A DNA stretch of 64,000 nt from Ruminococcus sp. (GTDB taxonomy: Bacteria; Bacillota; Clostridia; Oscillospirales; Ruminococcaceae), in NCBI GenBank assembly GCA_019420505.1, contig JAHZHC010000012.1, forward strand, positions 1-64,000, in the 5' to 3' direction. The notes under the pieces are model-generated. The model worked only from the letters and a program-made list of their open reading frames with translations. It was not told the DNA's origin and searched no databases. Below are positions 32,509 through 41,599 of the stretch, piece after piece. The translations under genes and the position numbers were made by a program. Numbering within the stretch: the stretch's first letter is position 1; each line of letters begins with the position of its first letter.

Positions 32509-33606
32509 TCACACACTTTTCATTGCTTTAATTATTTGCCTGCGGTTGATCTTTAATACAGATACAAATGAAGATATGAGCAATCCCAATACACACAAGC
32601 ACACAGCCGCAAAATAACCGTTCCACGAAACAAGAGTAGTCTGAGCCATTTCACTGTTTTTCAATGTCAATATAACCGGTATTGCTATCAATGACGGCAC
32701 AGCAACGATCATAATAGTTTTAAGGACAAAAATCAGCATGATCTGATAAAGCTTTGCGCCGCAAAGGTAATAAATACCCATTTGTCTTTTCAGATATTCC
32801 AGTGATACTACATTATAAGAAAACAGACCCGCTATTGACAAAGCCATAAAAGTAATTGCAAGCATTAAATAGGGCATTATATAATCACGTTCAAGTATGT
32901 TCCTCGTTTTATAATAATAATCAAATGGCTGGAATACTTTTTCTGATATATAACTTGAATATGTATTTTCAAAATCTTTTAATCCCTCTGTGTTAATTGC
33001 ATAAAACTCCATATAACCAGTATCCTTTTTTATCAATTCCTTAGAATCGTAAGCAATAATACAGGATTTATCATAATCAAACCCGTAATTCGGAGAAAAT
33101 ACTACATCGTTTTTTATTACACCGCATATATAAAAGTTTCCAATGGTTAGATCATCGTTGGTTTTTAATTCATAGCTTTTCCCGACATCATAACTTTTTG
33201 CAAGCTCAGAGGTAATAAGACAAGGAATTTTGTTGCCGTAATCTTTATTAATGTCTATCACCTCACCCTTTGAGGTCAGCATTTTTATGTTTTCAATGGC
33301 TGACTTTGAATAAAGCATTATATCAGTATCAACGTTTACGCCTTCTGCATATCCAAATGACATAACATCTAATCCAATATTATTTTCAATATAGCTGTTT
33401 ATTTGTGAATTATCTTCACTACGAACATAATAAAAGCTTTTCATATTGTTTTTTTCAAACATCTGTTTTCGGATATTATAAAGCTCCAAAGAACCGAAGC
33501 ATACCGAAAAACAGCTTATCATAACAACAAATTCTATACACAGGATTATCAGAAGGGATTTATTATTCAAAAGCTGTTCTGCCGAAGTGTTAAAATACTT
33601 TTTCAT
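32509..33606 (-). CDS. FtsX/MacB-like permease, subunit 2
   Basis: The 365-residue permease has a membrane segment at residues ~17-38 (LLIILCIEFVVMISCFSVCF) and an extracytoplasmic domain of ~200 residues. Three C-terminal membrane segments follow (YLMLAITFMALSIAGLFSYN; MIVAVPSLIAIPVIL; GYFAAVCLCVLGLLISSFVS). This is the MacB/FtsX topology. AAGGAGG precedes the ATG, six bases after the upstream permease. It probably pairs with the following permease to form the export channel. Confidence 0.8.
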   Translation of the reverse strand: MKKYFNTSAEQLLNNKSLLIILCIEFVVMISCFSVCFGSLELYNIRKQMFEKNNMKSFYYVRSEDNSQINSYIENNIGLDVMSFGYAEGVNVDTDIMLYSKSAIENIKMLTSKGEVIDINKDYGNKIPCLITSELAKSYDVGKSYELKTNDDLTIGNFYICGVIKNDVVFSPNYGFDYDKSCIIAYDSKELIKKDTGYMEFYAINTEGLKDFENTYSSYISEKVFQPFDYYYKTRNILERDYIMPYLMLAITFMALSIAGLFSYNVVSLEYLKRQMGIYYLCGAKLYQIMLIFVLKTIMIVAVPSLIAIPVILTLKNSEMAQTTLVSWNGYFAAVCLCVLGLLISSFVSVLKINRRQIIKAMKSV

Positions 33607-33611
33607 ATTGC

Positions 33612-34679
33612 TTACCTCCTTATTTCAAGCTGTGCGGGCAACAGACCTGCAAGCCTAACGGAATGAGGAAGAGTAAAGATTACCGCCAATATCCACACGA
33701 AAGCAAACGACATAAATTCGAGTGAAAAGCTTATTGGTTTTTCAATGTTAAATCTGACAAACAAGCCATCACACAAAGAAAAAATAATTGAAGCCGCTGC
33801 AAATGAAATTAAAATATACATAAACAGGCTAATGAGAAAAAAGAAAACGACAACGCTGCTTTTGCACCCATAAAGTTTAAATGCTGAAATCCTTGAAATA
33901 AGGTTTCTCATAACCTGTTTAAAAAGAGTTATAATTATCAGCACGGAAAGGGCTGAAATAAGTATACAAACTAAAATCTGATCTCCAAAGACCTCCGAAT
34001 TATTTTTATCGGCAATTTCAGCTTCAGACTTTAGCGGCTCAAATGATTTTATAATATCTGAAACCGTTGCATAGTCATCAATTGAAAGCGGTTCGGGAAA
34101 AGTTATATTCTCAACAAATAAAGAAATGTTATCTAACGCAGAGCTGTTAAATTTGGAAAACACACTATAACTAACTGTTGTTGATGAACCAGATTTAACA
34201 GCTTTAAGTTTTTCACCAAATAATTTTATATTATCGCCTGAATTTATTGGTCGGTTATTATAACGCACATTTTCTGCGCAAAGAATTTCATTTTCACTGT
34301 AGTTATATTCTTCATCATCAACTATGTAAACAGTATCCGAAATTTCTCCTAAACCATCCATCAGCAAGGACAGCTCATTATTGTTCAGATTAAAATGGAT
34401 TCCGTTTATTTTTGCGCCGAAATCGGTTTTAAGAATGTTAAGCGATTTCACTATATCCGAACAGGAAGAATATTCATTTGATTTAAGCTGTATTTCATTA
34501 TATGAGCTTTTCGCTTTCTGTTCGTTGCTGTAAATGACCGCATTTTTCTGTAAAACACGCAAGCTTACAAAAATGCTGAAAAAGCATATTATGACAGTAA
34601 AATAAATTGTTATGCTAAGCAGCAAATTGTTTTTATGCTCAGTAAAAAATTCAGATAAAATGAGCTTTAAATATCTCAT
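33612..34679 (-). CDS. FtsX/MacB-like permease, subunit 1
   Basis: The 355-residue permease has an N-terminal membrane segment (LLLSITIYFTVIICFFSIFV, ~19-38), a ~200-residue extracytoplasmic domain, then three C-terminal segments (QILVCILISALSVLIIITLF; VVVFFFLISLFMYILISFAA; FVWILAVIFTLPHSVRLA). It shares layout with the next permease (365 residues) but little obvious sequence. The divergent pair suggests a heterodimer. It is 104 bases after the lipoprotein gene and ends five bases before the second permease. Confidence 0.8.
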   Translation of the reverse strand: MRYLKLILSEFFTEHKNNLLLSITIYFTVIICFFSIFVSLRVLQKNAVIYSNEQKAKSSYNEIQLKSNEYSSCSDIVKSLNILKTDFGAKINGIHFNLNNNELSLLMDGLGEISDTVYIVDDEEYNYSENEILCAENVRYNNRPINSGDNIKLFGEKLKAVKSGSSTTVSYSVFSKFNSSALDNISLFVENITFPEPLSIDDYATVSDIIKSFEPLKSEAEIADKNNSEVFGDQILVCILISALSVLIIITLFKQVMRNLISRISAFKLYGCKSSVVVFFFLISLFMYILISFAAASIIFSLCDGLFVRFNIEKPISFSLEFMSFAFVWILAVIFTLPHSVRLAGLLPAQLEIRR

Positions 34680-34783
34680 AAAATAGACGCCTCTGTTCTC
34701 GTTGAAATTTTCTTTGCTTGGAACTTGTGATATAAGTTGAGGTTGTAAAATAATTCATTTCTACACAATTCAGCCTTTTCAAA

Positions 34784-35899
34784 TCACCCCGGGAAGAAGA
34801 CTTCAATTTCGCCTGTAACACAATCCACAGTTACATAGTTTATTGCATGATGTAGATTACTATCGTCATCATTATCCGATATGAAAAACCATTTAGGTGT
34901 GCACCTTGTTGTCTTGCTTCCGTCAAATCCATCCTCCCTTGTTGCATCTAATATAGTTCCTCTCGGTTCATACCATAGCTTCACATCATCAAATTCCATA
35001 CTTACATTTGACGCAAGTTCTTCCTCAAGAATATCACATGCGCCTTTAAATGAAATAATTTTGTCAATAGGGTCAGATTTAATAGGTGTATAGTTGTCGC
35101 AGCTAACATAATAGTTAAGTTTTAAATCTGAGTCATATAAAAATCTAATATCTAAACCCATTGTCATAAGTGCATTATTGCCTTCAAAGATATTTCCATT
35201 ACTGTAGGTTGGTGTTATACATTGAAGTCCTACTCCTTTATATGTAGGTTGTAAACTCAGTTCATAATATTTTTCACCATTGTGATCTCGTATATATAAA
35301 TCCATTGGATTGTCAGTAAATGCTCCTCCAAAAATATCATTAATTTTATTTGCACAATTAACAGACTGATCTGTTAGCATTTTATATTTCTCATCAATAT
35401 TATCATACTTAAGCCTATTTAAGTGTTCAATTTTTACAAGATTCATTTCGTCAATAAAAGCAGCATCATTTGAACAGTAATATGGTTCTGAAAAAACGTC
35501 TGCACGTAATCTTTCCTTATTATTTTCTAAAACATAACCTACATCACCAACATTTTTTAAATCACCATAGTTTTGAACATTAAAAATATCAGCAAGTTTA
35601 TACACCCTTTCCTTTAACCAGTCCATACTTTTATCCGCATTGACGTATTTAAGTTCAAGGTCGCAAACTTCCTCAGGTTGGTTTATGATAACCGAGGACT
35701 TATCAGGCAGTTTAAATTTTGTATATTTGGTTTCAAAAGCTTCGTCGAAGTCGTCGAGAATATGTTTAACAGAAACTTTATTATTTTCAGAATTCAAATC
35801 AACATTATGATTGTTGCCTTGTATATTGTCAGGTGTCTTAGAACAGGAAGACAGAATACATAGCACAATAAGAGAAATCGGTATTATTCTTTTTTTCAT
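34784..35899 (-). CDS. Lipoprotein of the exporter operon
   Basis: The 371-residue lipoprotein has a signal peptide with LCILSSC (lipidated Cys19). The rest is hydrophilic, alpha/beta and rich in Asp/Asn/Tyr, with WLKERVYKLADIFNVQN (~79-95) and NYVTVDCVTGEIEVFFPG at the end. I do not recognise the family. GAGGTGA precedes the ATG. Its place between the membrane-anchored protein and the permeases suggests an extracytoplasmic accessory or immunity role, which is an inference. Confidence 0.6.
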   Translation of the reverse strand: MKKRIIPISLIVLCILSSCSKTPDNIQGNNHNVDLNSENNKVSVKHILDDFDEAFETKYTKFKLPDKSSVIINQPEEVCDLELKYVNADKSMDWLKERVYKLADIFNVQNYGDLKNVGDVGYVLENNKERLRADVFSEPYYCSNDAAFIDEMNLVKIEHLNRLKYDNIDEKYKMLTDQSVNCANKINDIFGGAFTDNPMDLYIRDHNGEKYYELSLQPTYKGVGLQCITPTYSNGNIFEGNNALMTMGLDIRFLYDSDLKLNYYVSCDNYTPIKSDPIDKIISFKGACDILEEELASNVSMEFDDVKLWYEPRGTILDATREDGFDGSKTTRCTPKWFFISDNDDDSNLHHAINYVTVDCVTGEIEVFFPG

Positions 35900-35928
35900 T
35901 TTTGGTCACCTCAGACGGTATTTTCCGT

Positions 35929-37125
35929 TTATTCCTCATTTTCGACAAGCCACTCTTTAACGTTATCATATATTATTTTTTTATTGCCATCGGCATAAAC
36001 CAAATAATAATGATTGCCTATTTTTTTACCTTCATTTATTAATTTATTGGCTGGACTGGTACTAAGATAATAGAATTCATCATTGCCTTTGAATGATGCA
36101 TAATCGACTAACAATTCTTCCTGAGTATCCGTCCAGATATTTTTAACCTCTTTTGTTTCAGTATCAAGCTCAAAAAGCTTTGCTCCGAAAACGACCTCAT
36201 TATCATAAGCACAGCGAACATAAATAATTTGTTTTCCATTGAATTCAATGCATCGTGTGATATACCCTTTAGAATCTGAATATGTATAAAGCAATTCTTC
36301 TTCATTATTTTTTATGGAACGTCGATAATAATTTTCAGTTCCGCCCGAATAATAAATATATTCATCATCTACATAAAACCAGCCACTGTATCCATTATGA
36401 ACAGCGTCCTCATTTCTGCAGGATATTCCTGTATCAATTACCTCTTCGGGTTTGTCAAAATCAATATAGAATATCTCTTCTGTTTGTTTCAGAAAATGCA
36501 CTTTATCAAAATAAAGTCTGTTTCCGCTTATGTAATATCTGTCTACACCTTCGGCAAGAGCATTTTTTTCTTTTGTTTTGGGATTGTAAATATATAAAGT
36601 GTAGTTTATGGTGTAACCGTCTTTATCATCAATAGATTTTCCAATTGCAACCTCTGAAGTAGGTTTTCTTTCTAAAAAAAACATTAATCCATCAGTAGTC
36701 ATTGAAAAGTTATATAACCCCTCAACACCTTCGGGCGGGGTATAGATTGTTTCATAATCACCTGTATTTATATCCCACTTTACAATACTTAACTTGTTAT
36801 CCGAATCTGCATGAACGCAATATAAATCTCCGTTATAAAAATTATAATGAGCAATTAGTCCTTTTACAGGCATTTGAATCTGCTTGTCTTTTAATGTGTC
36901 ATATTCACAATAATAGTTAGTCACATAATCAGAAAAATATATGAAATCTCCTGAATTACCTACAACATCAGACATAAACATATTTGCTTCATTTTCTATA
37001 AATTCGTATTTATTTACAACTTTACTGCTATTATTTTTATTATTTAAATAAAAAATCAAAAACGCCGTAATGGAAATAATTACGAGAAGTCCTGAAATCA
37101 GTGTTATTTTTGTTTGTTTTGTCAT
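35929..37125 (-). CDS. Membrane-anchored beta-propeller-like protein
   Basis: The ~398-residue protein has one N-terminal membrane anchor (ITLISGLLVIISITAFLIFYL) and a large outer part. That part consists of repeated ~45-residue beta units with DGLMFFLE, NRLYFDK, DDEYIYYSGG, GKQIIYVR and NDEFYYLS, resembling DUF5050/prolow-density-like propellers of Clostridia. I chose the start at 37125 behind GAGGTG. It probably binds a ligand outside the cell; which one is unknown. Confidence 0.65.
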   Translation of the reverse strand: MTKQTKITLISGLLVIISITAFLIFYLNNKNNSSKVVNKYEFIENEANMFMSDVVGNSGDFIYFSDYVTNYYCEYDTLKDKQIQMPVKGLIAHYNFYNGDLYCVHADSDNKLSIVKWDINTGDYETIYTPPEGVEGLYNFSMTTDGLMFFLERKPTSEVAIGKSIDDKDGYTINYTLYIYNPKTKEKNALAEGVDRYYISGNRLYFDKVHFLKQTEEIFYIDFDKPEEVIDTGISCRNEDAVHNGYSGWFYVDDEYIYYSGGTENYYRRSIKNNEEELLYTYSDSKGYITRCIEFNGKQIIYVRCAYDNEVVFGAKLFELDTETKEVKNIWTDTQEELLVDYASFKGNDEFYYLSTSPANKLINEGKKIGNHYYLVYADGNKKIIYDNVKEWLVENEE

Positions 37126-37210
37126 TTCTATCACCTCAAATAAATTCGGCATATCATAAGCTATACAATTTTATGATATGCCGAATGGCTTATGTAACTA
37201 AATAACTATT

Positions 37211-37633
37211 TTAATTAGATTTAATTGTTTTTGAAAAGTTACCGTAAGTTCCGCTTTGGAATACATGGGTTGAAGTAACGGTTGTTGTGGTATATTTTCC
37301 TGACAATGAGCATGAAATTGCATTAGCAAACTGGTTGTTATTATTTCCATGTACACTGCCGCATGCTGTTACTACTGAAATGTATCCGTTGAAACTACAA
37401 TCCGGATTAAGTACGCTATTTCTTTTGGTTGTCTTTGTCCATGCCATACCGCTTACATATCCATTGGTAAATGCACCATTATGATAACATGAAATATATC
37501 TGGGGGACTTTTCTGAAGACATATCAGTTTTACCTAAATATGTTTTAGAATATGCACTTGCTCCAATCGCCGAAACCGACGCCATCATCATAACAGCAGC
37601 TCCCATAGCTGCAAGTCTTTTAAATACTTTCAT
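37211..37633 (-). CDS. Small secreted protein of the exporter operon
   Basis: The 140-residue protein has a signal peptide (MKVFKRLAAMGAAVMMMASVSAIGASA, in two parts; cleavage near AYS) and a mature part of ~112 residues. The mature part is rich in Ser, Thr, Asn, Gly and Tyr with three cysteines (CYHNGAFTNG; NPDCSFNGY; VVTACGS; a fourth in ISCSLSG), so disulfides are possible. It resembles Clostridial small secreted proteins in the vicinity of MacB-type exporters, and a lactococcin-972-like bacteriocin is one possibility. I cannot confirm the family. GAGAGG precedes the ATG, and a three-codon leader ORF lies upstream. Confidence 0.6.
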   Translation of the reverse strand: MKVFKRLAAMGAAVMMMASVSAIGASAYSKTYLGKTDMSSEKSPRYISCYHNGAFTNGYVSGMAWTKTTKRNSVLNPDCSFNGYISVVTACGSVHGNNNNQFANAISCSLSGKYTTTTVTSTHVFQSGTYGNFSKTIKSN

Positions 37634-37698
37634 TTGTAATTTTCCTCTCTTCTTAAAATTTTGATATTGATTTGTTTTTTCGTCCGAAATTTTAAAAC

Positions 37699-37724
37699 TT
37701 ACCTCTGCATTGGAATCACCTCCT
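37699..37724 (-). promoter_or_regulatory. Three-codon leader ORF (MQR-stop) behind a perfect Shine-Dalgarno
   Basis: On the minus strand AGGAGGTGA (716-724) is a 9-base match to the anti-SD, followed five bases later by ATG CAG AGG TAA (37699-37710). Nothing else starts there. The true gene starts 66 bases further on with its own weaker site. It may act as an mRNA stabiliser, as in the STAB-SD of cry3A, or set translation rate. Confidence 0.5.
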
Positions 37725-37833
37725 GAGCTTAAATCATTTCTCCCTTTATTATATTAAATAACTATTTTATTGGTTTTGTGCAAATTATTTGTACATGCCT
37801 ATTATATTTTGTATGCTTCCACAGTTTTTGCTA

Positions 37834-37858
37834 ACTGTATTTGTATGATATGTACAGT
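37834..37858 (-). promoter_or_regulatory. Inverted repeat ACTGTA-N13-TACAGT upstream of the exporter operon
   Basis: A 6-bp perfect inverted repeat with a 13-base spacer about 200 bases before the secreted-protein gene. A weak promoter (TTGCAC-17-TATTTA) lies between it and the start. A regulator site is possible. Confidence 0.3.
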
Positions 37859-37945
37859 CATTTCCTAATCATCACTTTCACGCATTGTATGTTGCTAAAT
37901 GAACCGATTCGAAACTGTTATATAACGAAAAGATAGAAATGAAAA

Positions 37946-37981
37946 TCCCCGACCGCAAAATAAATATTTTGCGATCGGGGA
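37946..37981 (-). terminator. Terminator of the XRE-GyrI gene
   Basis: TCCCCGA...TCGGGGA with an inner GCAAAATA/TATTTTGC stem, about 55 bases after the stop codon of the regulator at 38037; followed by TTTTC on the minus strand. Confidence 0.8.
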
Positions 37982-38036
37982 AATCTTTTAGTTTTCCGGA
38001 TTTGGCTTTGTTCCTGATGAATCGGGATTTATTTGG

Positions 38037-38786
38037 CTATATTCTAACCACCGGCATATAAGCATACCCACACTTATGCTCAAATGTATCAAACACTTCC
38101 AATTCCTGCGCTCCGTTCTGAGCCATCTTGAAGCCACGTGCCGGCATAAGATAATCTCTGATATATGAGAAGAGCTCCCATATTTCACATTGTTCCTTAC
38201 TGATCAGCTGTGATGTTTTTTTATCCGTATATGCACGGATAAATAATGAGGCAGGCATTTTATAAACATCTACACCTTCAGGCTGATCTTCCGTCATGAC
38301 TTCTCTCACAAATCCATATGCACGCTGTTTCTCGTCAAGCCAAAAATTTACGCTTAGAGTTACGTCATAAATCGGCAATACGTTTTCTTTCAATTTGCTG
38401 AATACGGCTTGTTTATCATCTTCAGACACTGAATCCAGCGCTGAATTAAACCTTTCTGCATTCGGAAAATCTCTTGCGTATATAATTTTTCCCGCAAATA
38501 TGGTTTCCGGTTTTTCAACTACCTCAAAGCGTGCTTCGTCTATCATAATTATTTCAACAATTTTCTCCGGATTTTGAATTTCGGTATCCAATAAACTATC
38601 AACAGACACACGAAGGGCCTGTGCCAATAGTTTCAAATTATAAACATCCGGCAGACACTCACCATTCTCCCATTTTGACACTGCTTGTTCGGAAACACCT
38701 ATTTTGAGGGCTATCTCCTTTTGAGAATAATTGTTTCTTAATCGAAAGGATTTCACCCTTTTCCCAAAGTCAACCTGATTAAACAT
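38037..38786 (-). CDS. XRE regulator with GyrI-like effector domain
   Basis: The 249-residue protein joins an N-terminal XRE HTH (SQKEIALKIGVSEQAVSKWENG, in parts, ~21-43; residues 8-65 overall) to a C-terminal ~165-residue domain. That domain has the AraC/GyrI effector-binding pattern: VVEKPETIFAGK (~90), VSVNFWLDEKQ-type strand, YGFVREV, MPASLFIRAYTDKK (conserved P..Y turn) and a final CGYAYMPVVRI. The family binds drug-like small molecules. Fusion to XRE rather than MerR or AraC is less usual. It stands alone, with a strong terminator after it. Confidence 0.75.
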   Translation of the reverse strand: MFNQVDFGKRVKSFRLRNNYSQKEIALKIGVSEQAVSKWENGECLPDVYNLKLLAQALRVSVDSLLDTEIQNPEKIVEIIMIDEARFEVVEKPETIFAGKIIYARDFPNAERFNSALDSVSEDDKQAVFSKLKENVLPIYDVTLSVNFWLDEKQRAYGFVREVMTEDQPEGVDVYKMPASLFIRAYTDKKTSQLISKEQCEIWELFSYIRDYLMPARGFKMAQNGAQELEVFDTFEHKCGYAYMPVVRI

Positions 38787-38968
38787 ACGCTTCCTCCTTT
38801 AATACCGTTATAATGATTTTCATTGAATTTACCAACAAATTTGCTGCATTTTAATTATAACTTACATTTCGATCAAATACAATTATAAATATATTTATGA
38901 GAAAACATTAAAACTCAACCGTAGGTTGTTACGTAAATTACGATTTATTTTAATAATCACGCTTGTTA

Positions 38969-40048
38969 TTATTCCGCCATTTCCACGGCATCAATATAAT
39001 ATAAATAATTTCGGGGATTCGGAGTTACTTGAAAATTGGGGTTGCAGCATCCACATCTCCATATAGTACTGCCACCAAGCTGATAAGAAATTCCCGAAGC
39101 GCATTTCCCTGAAATCCTGTTGGTACAGCCTTTGTCGCTGACTAAAAAGCTGCTGGTAACACTTTCGGGACAAATTTTGATATATTCAAGAACCTTGTCC
39201 ATATTTGTTATCCGAAAATAAAATCTCAATTCAGTATCCATACTGGCAAGCCAAAAGCTGGCATTTGAATTTCTTTTACAATCTCCTTCTTTTTTATAAT
39301 AACGAATTTGAGGACCTTCATTCCAATCCTGAAAATTATAATAATAGTTCCGTTTTATCAGCTCCTCATGTATCAATTGAGCCGTTGTTCTGTCCTGTTC
39401 CGAATGAAAAAGATCGGAAACAGCGTCAACACCGCTGCCATACTCTATTGTACTCCAGTCGTTTTCAAATAATTTATAATTAAGCCTGCAAAAGTCCTTG
39501 AACCTGTCCGTATTATTTGATTTGAACACAAGAATATATAATGCAGCTATTACATTCTTATTGTCGGGATATGAAATAATTATATCCGTATTGTTTTTTA
39601 TTTTACCATTTGCAAATCCTTCTGCCGCAAACCCGTAATTACCGAGTATATTCACAAATGTGCCGAGATTTGTAATTTTGAGAACCTTGCATTGTTCTTT
39701 TAATTTATCTGCTTGTATACATAATTCTCCGTTTTGCTTCAATTCACCGGTATGTCCCAATACATAAAAAATTTTAGCATATTTATAGGACTCATCTCGG
39801 GACATTCTTGCTTCCTTAGAAAAATATCCATACTCATTCATATCATACATCGGAAGCCGCATACCGGCAGGATCACTCAGTATATCATCATAACAATGCG
39901 TGAAAATTTCATGTAATTCTTTAAATCCGCTTCTCAATTCCTCATGTGTACAGATTGTTTTATACACATCATTTATGGGAAATTCATTCGGATAAGGCAT
40001 CAACTCTTTTTTTCTGAGCAGAGCCCAACGTTTTATCCAATATTGCAT
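38969..40048 (-). CDS. Hypothetical protein downstream of the MerR gene
   Basis: This ~359-residue cytoplasmic-looking protein has no signal peptide. The start at 40048 (MQYWIKRW) is preceded by AAAGGA. The longer frame to 40114 overlaps the MerR gene and lacks a site. Visible features are an aromatic-rich N-terminal helix bundle (YKTICTHEEL; LPMYDMNEYGYF) and a C-terminal cysteine cluster near CGCCNPNF that may bind metal. I do not recognise the family. It lies 17 bases after the MerR stop, so it probably belongs to that operon and may be an effector of the regulator. Confidence 0.6.
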   Translation of the reverse strand: MQYWIKRWALLRKKELMPYPNEFPINDVYKTICTHEELRSGFKELHEIFTHCYDDILSDPAGMRLPMYDMNEYGYFSKEARMSRDESYKYAKIFYVLGHTGELKQNGELCIQADKLKEQCKVLKITNLGTFVNILGNYGFAAEGFANGKIKNNTDIIISYPDNKNVIAALYILVFKSNNTDRFKDFCRLNYKLFENDWSTIEYGSGVDAVSDLFHSEQDRTTAQLIHEELIKRNYYYNFQDWNEGPQIRYYKKEGDCKRNSNASFWLASMDTELRFYFRITNMDKVLEYIKICPESVTSSFLVSDKGCTNRISGKCASGISYQLGGSTIWRCGCCNPNFQVTPNPRNYLYYIDAVEMAE

Positions 40049-40065
40049 TTTTCTTTCATTCCTTT

Positions 40066-41016
40066 TTAAATATCTTTTTTTAGCTTTATTGGCGCATAAA
40101 AATTCAATTGGCAATAGCCGAGGCCTTTCCTGATCTCATCGTCAGTATATATCATGTGTACCGATGTTGCACGGCTGTCGTCAATAACAAAGTTTGTTTT
40201 TTCTATCCATTTTTCAATTTTTTGCTGTACTTTATTGCCGCTTTCATCATCACCGTCTATACTTACCGCAGCCGCATACAGTCCGCCCGGATGCTCAATA
40301 ATTTCATATGGAGCCACATCAGCCTCTGTAATTTCGTCTTTGATATGCCATATCCATTCAAGGTTTCCACTATTCTCATACAAAAAATCGGGAGCATCAA
40401 AAATAATAGGCTCATAAAAATCGTTATGTGCTTCCTGCCAAAGCTGAAATGTTCCGAAGACTTCGTCATATGGCATAGGTCCTGATGTAACGGCTCTGAA
40501 TTTGGGGATTCTGACGATCATTATATCTGGTACTTTGTTATTCAGCTTTTCTGTGACTTCAAAAAAACGATCCGCCATCGCTGAGTTGCCGTTGTAATCT
40601 ACCATTGTAATCTGCATTTCAATATCCTTTGCCTTTTCATACAACAGTTTTACATCTATTTCTTTTTCAAAATCTAATCTTTTTATCTGATTAATAAATT
40701 CCAGAACAATTTTTCTCAATTCCTGTAAAAGAGAAACCTCTTCATTTATATTATCAACCTTTTTCTCCAGCACATCTAACACGATTTCTGAGCCTTTAGA
40801 GCTGAATATGCGTTTAATATCTTTAATGCTGATATTAAGCCTGCGTAAAATTAAAATTTGCTCTAAACGTTTTATTGCAGCTTCATCATATAGCCTGTAA
40901 GCATAGTCATCACTTCGTATACTTTCTATTAAACCCATATCTTCATAATAACGAAGAGTGCGGGCAGACACATCATATCTGACAGATACTTCTCTGATTT
41001 TTACTAAATTACTCAT
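40066..41016 (-). CDS. MerR-family regulator with GyrI-like effector domain
   Basis: The ~316-residue regulator starts at 41016 behind AAAGGAGAAC; the longer frame to 41055 has no site. An N-terminal MerR HTH (VKIREVSVRYDVSARTLRYYEDMGLI, in parts, ~4-30) leads to a long dimer helix. The C-terminal domain (~165-316) is GyrI-like: VRIPKFRAVTSGPMPYDE, then YEIIEHPGGLYAAAVSI. It should respond to a hydrophobic small molecule, as in BmrR. It is in an operon with the hypothetical gene at 38969. Confidence 0.85.
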   Translation of the reverse strand: MSNLVKIREVSVRYDVSARTLRYYEDMGLIESIRSDDYAYRLYDEAAIKRLEQILILRRLNISIKDIKRIFSSKGSEIVLDVLEKKVDNINEEVSLLQELRKIVLEFINQIKRLDFEKEIDVKLLYEKAKDIEMQITMVDYNGNSAMADRFFEVTEKLNNKVPDIMIVRIPKFRAVTSGPMPYDEVFGTFQLWQEAHNDFYEPIIFDAPDFLYENSGNLEWIWHIKDEITEADVAPYEIIEHPGGLYAAAVSIDGDDESGNKVQQKIEKWIEKTNFVIDDSRATSVHMIYTDDEIRKGLGYCQLNFYAPIKLKKDI

Positions 41017-41137
41017 ATTAGTTCTCCTTTCGCTGATGTTAAGTATATTATACACTATTCCCCAACGGAAGAGTCAATAGTAAAATAAAAAATATGATAT
41101 ATCCGCTAAGCTTATAAAACAATTTTATTATAACAGC

Positions 41138-41191
41138 AGACACAAAAATATCCAATATCACAAACTGATATCGGATATTGCGCTGTCTGTG
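41138..41191 (+). repeat. Long inverted repeat beside the recombinase remnant
   Basis: CAGACA (41139-41144) pairs with TGTCTG (41186-41191), enclosing ATATCC-ATATC / GATATC-GGATAT. It lies upstream of the recombinase fragment. Confidence 0.4.
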
Positions 41192-41231
41192 CCAAGACTG
41201 TGATATCGTTACCAAATAGATTTATTGACAT

Positions 41232-41495
41232 TTGTCTCTTGGTACATTGAAAATGGACATTTTATCAATAATTCTTATTACTATGCGGGAATATTATTTA
41301 AATCGGGACAACCCAATAGACATACCAATATTAAATCCGCACGAACTACGCCATACAAGGGCATCCATATGGGTAAATGAGGGCAAAAATTTATTTGCAA
41401 TAGCTGATCAAATGGGTTGGTCTGACCTTGATATGCTCAAGAAAAGATATGCGCACGGCGATATTAACCAACTGAGAAAACAGCTTGATTTATAG
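41232..41495 (+). pseudogene. Tyrosine recombinase (integrase) C-terminal fragment
   Basis: Only the last ~55 residues of a phage-type integrase remain: HELRHTRASIWVNEGKNLFAIADQMGW (~46-72, in parts; the catalytic His-x-x-Arg) and then RYAHGDINQLRKQL with the expected C-terminal Tyr. The first ~45 residues of the frame do not resemble integrase, and the N-terminal domain and first catalytic Arg are absent. The fragment lies about 100 bases from the 3' end of tRNA-Pro, a common attachment site, so it marks an old integration at this tRNA. Confidence 0.75.
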
Positions 41496-41540
41496 GTACA
41501 CATGTCGCACTATATGTCGCAGTACCTATTTTTATTTTTT

Positions 41541-41597
41541 GAACAAAAAATAAAAGCACTCTAAAGCAACGCATTTACGCTGTTTTTAAAGTGCTTT
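41541..41597 (-). terminator. Terminator of tRNA-Pro
   Basis: On the minus strand AAAGCACT...AGTGCTTT with an inner GCGT/ACGC region, then TATTTTTTG. It starts three bases after the tRNA CCA end. Confidence 0.75.
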
Positions 41598-41599
41598 CA

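Noticed and set aside
41232..41370. Treating the integrase fragment as a complete small gene
   Set aside because: The N-terminal part does not resemble recombinase, the first catalytic Arg is missing and only the final HxxR and Tyr region is present, so it is a pseudogene.
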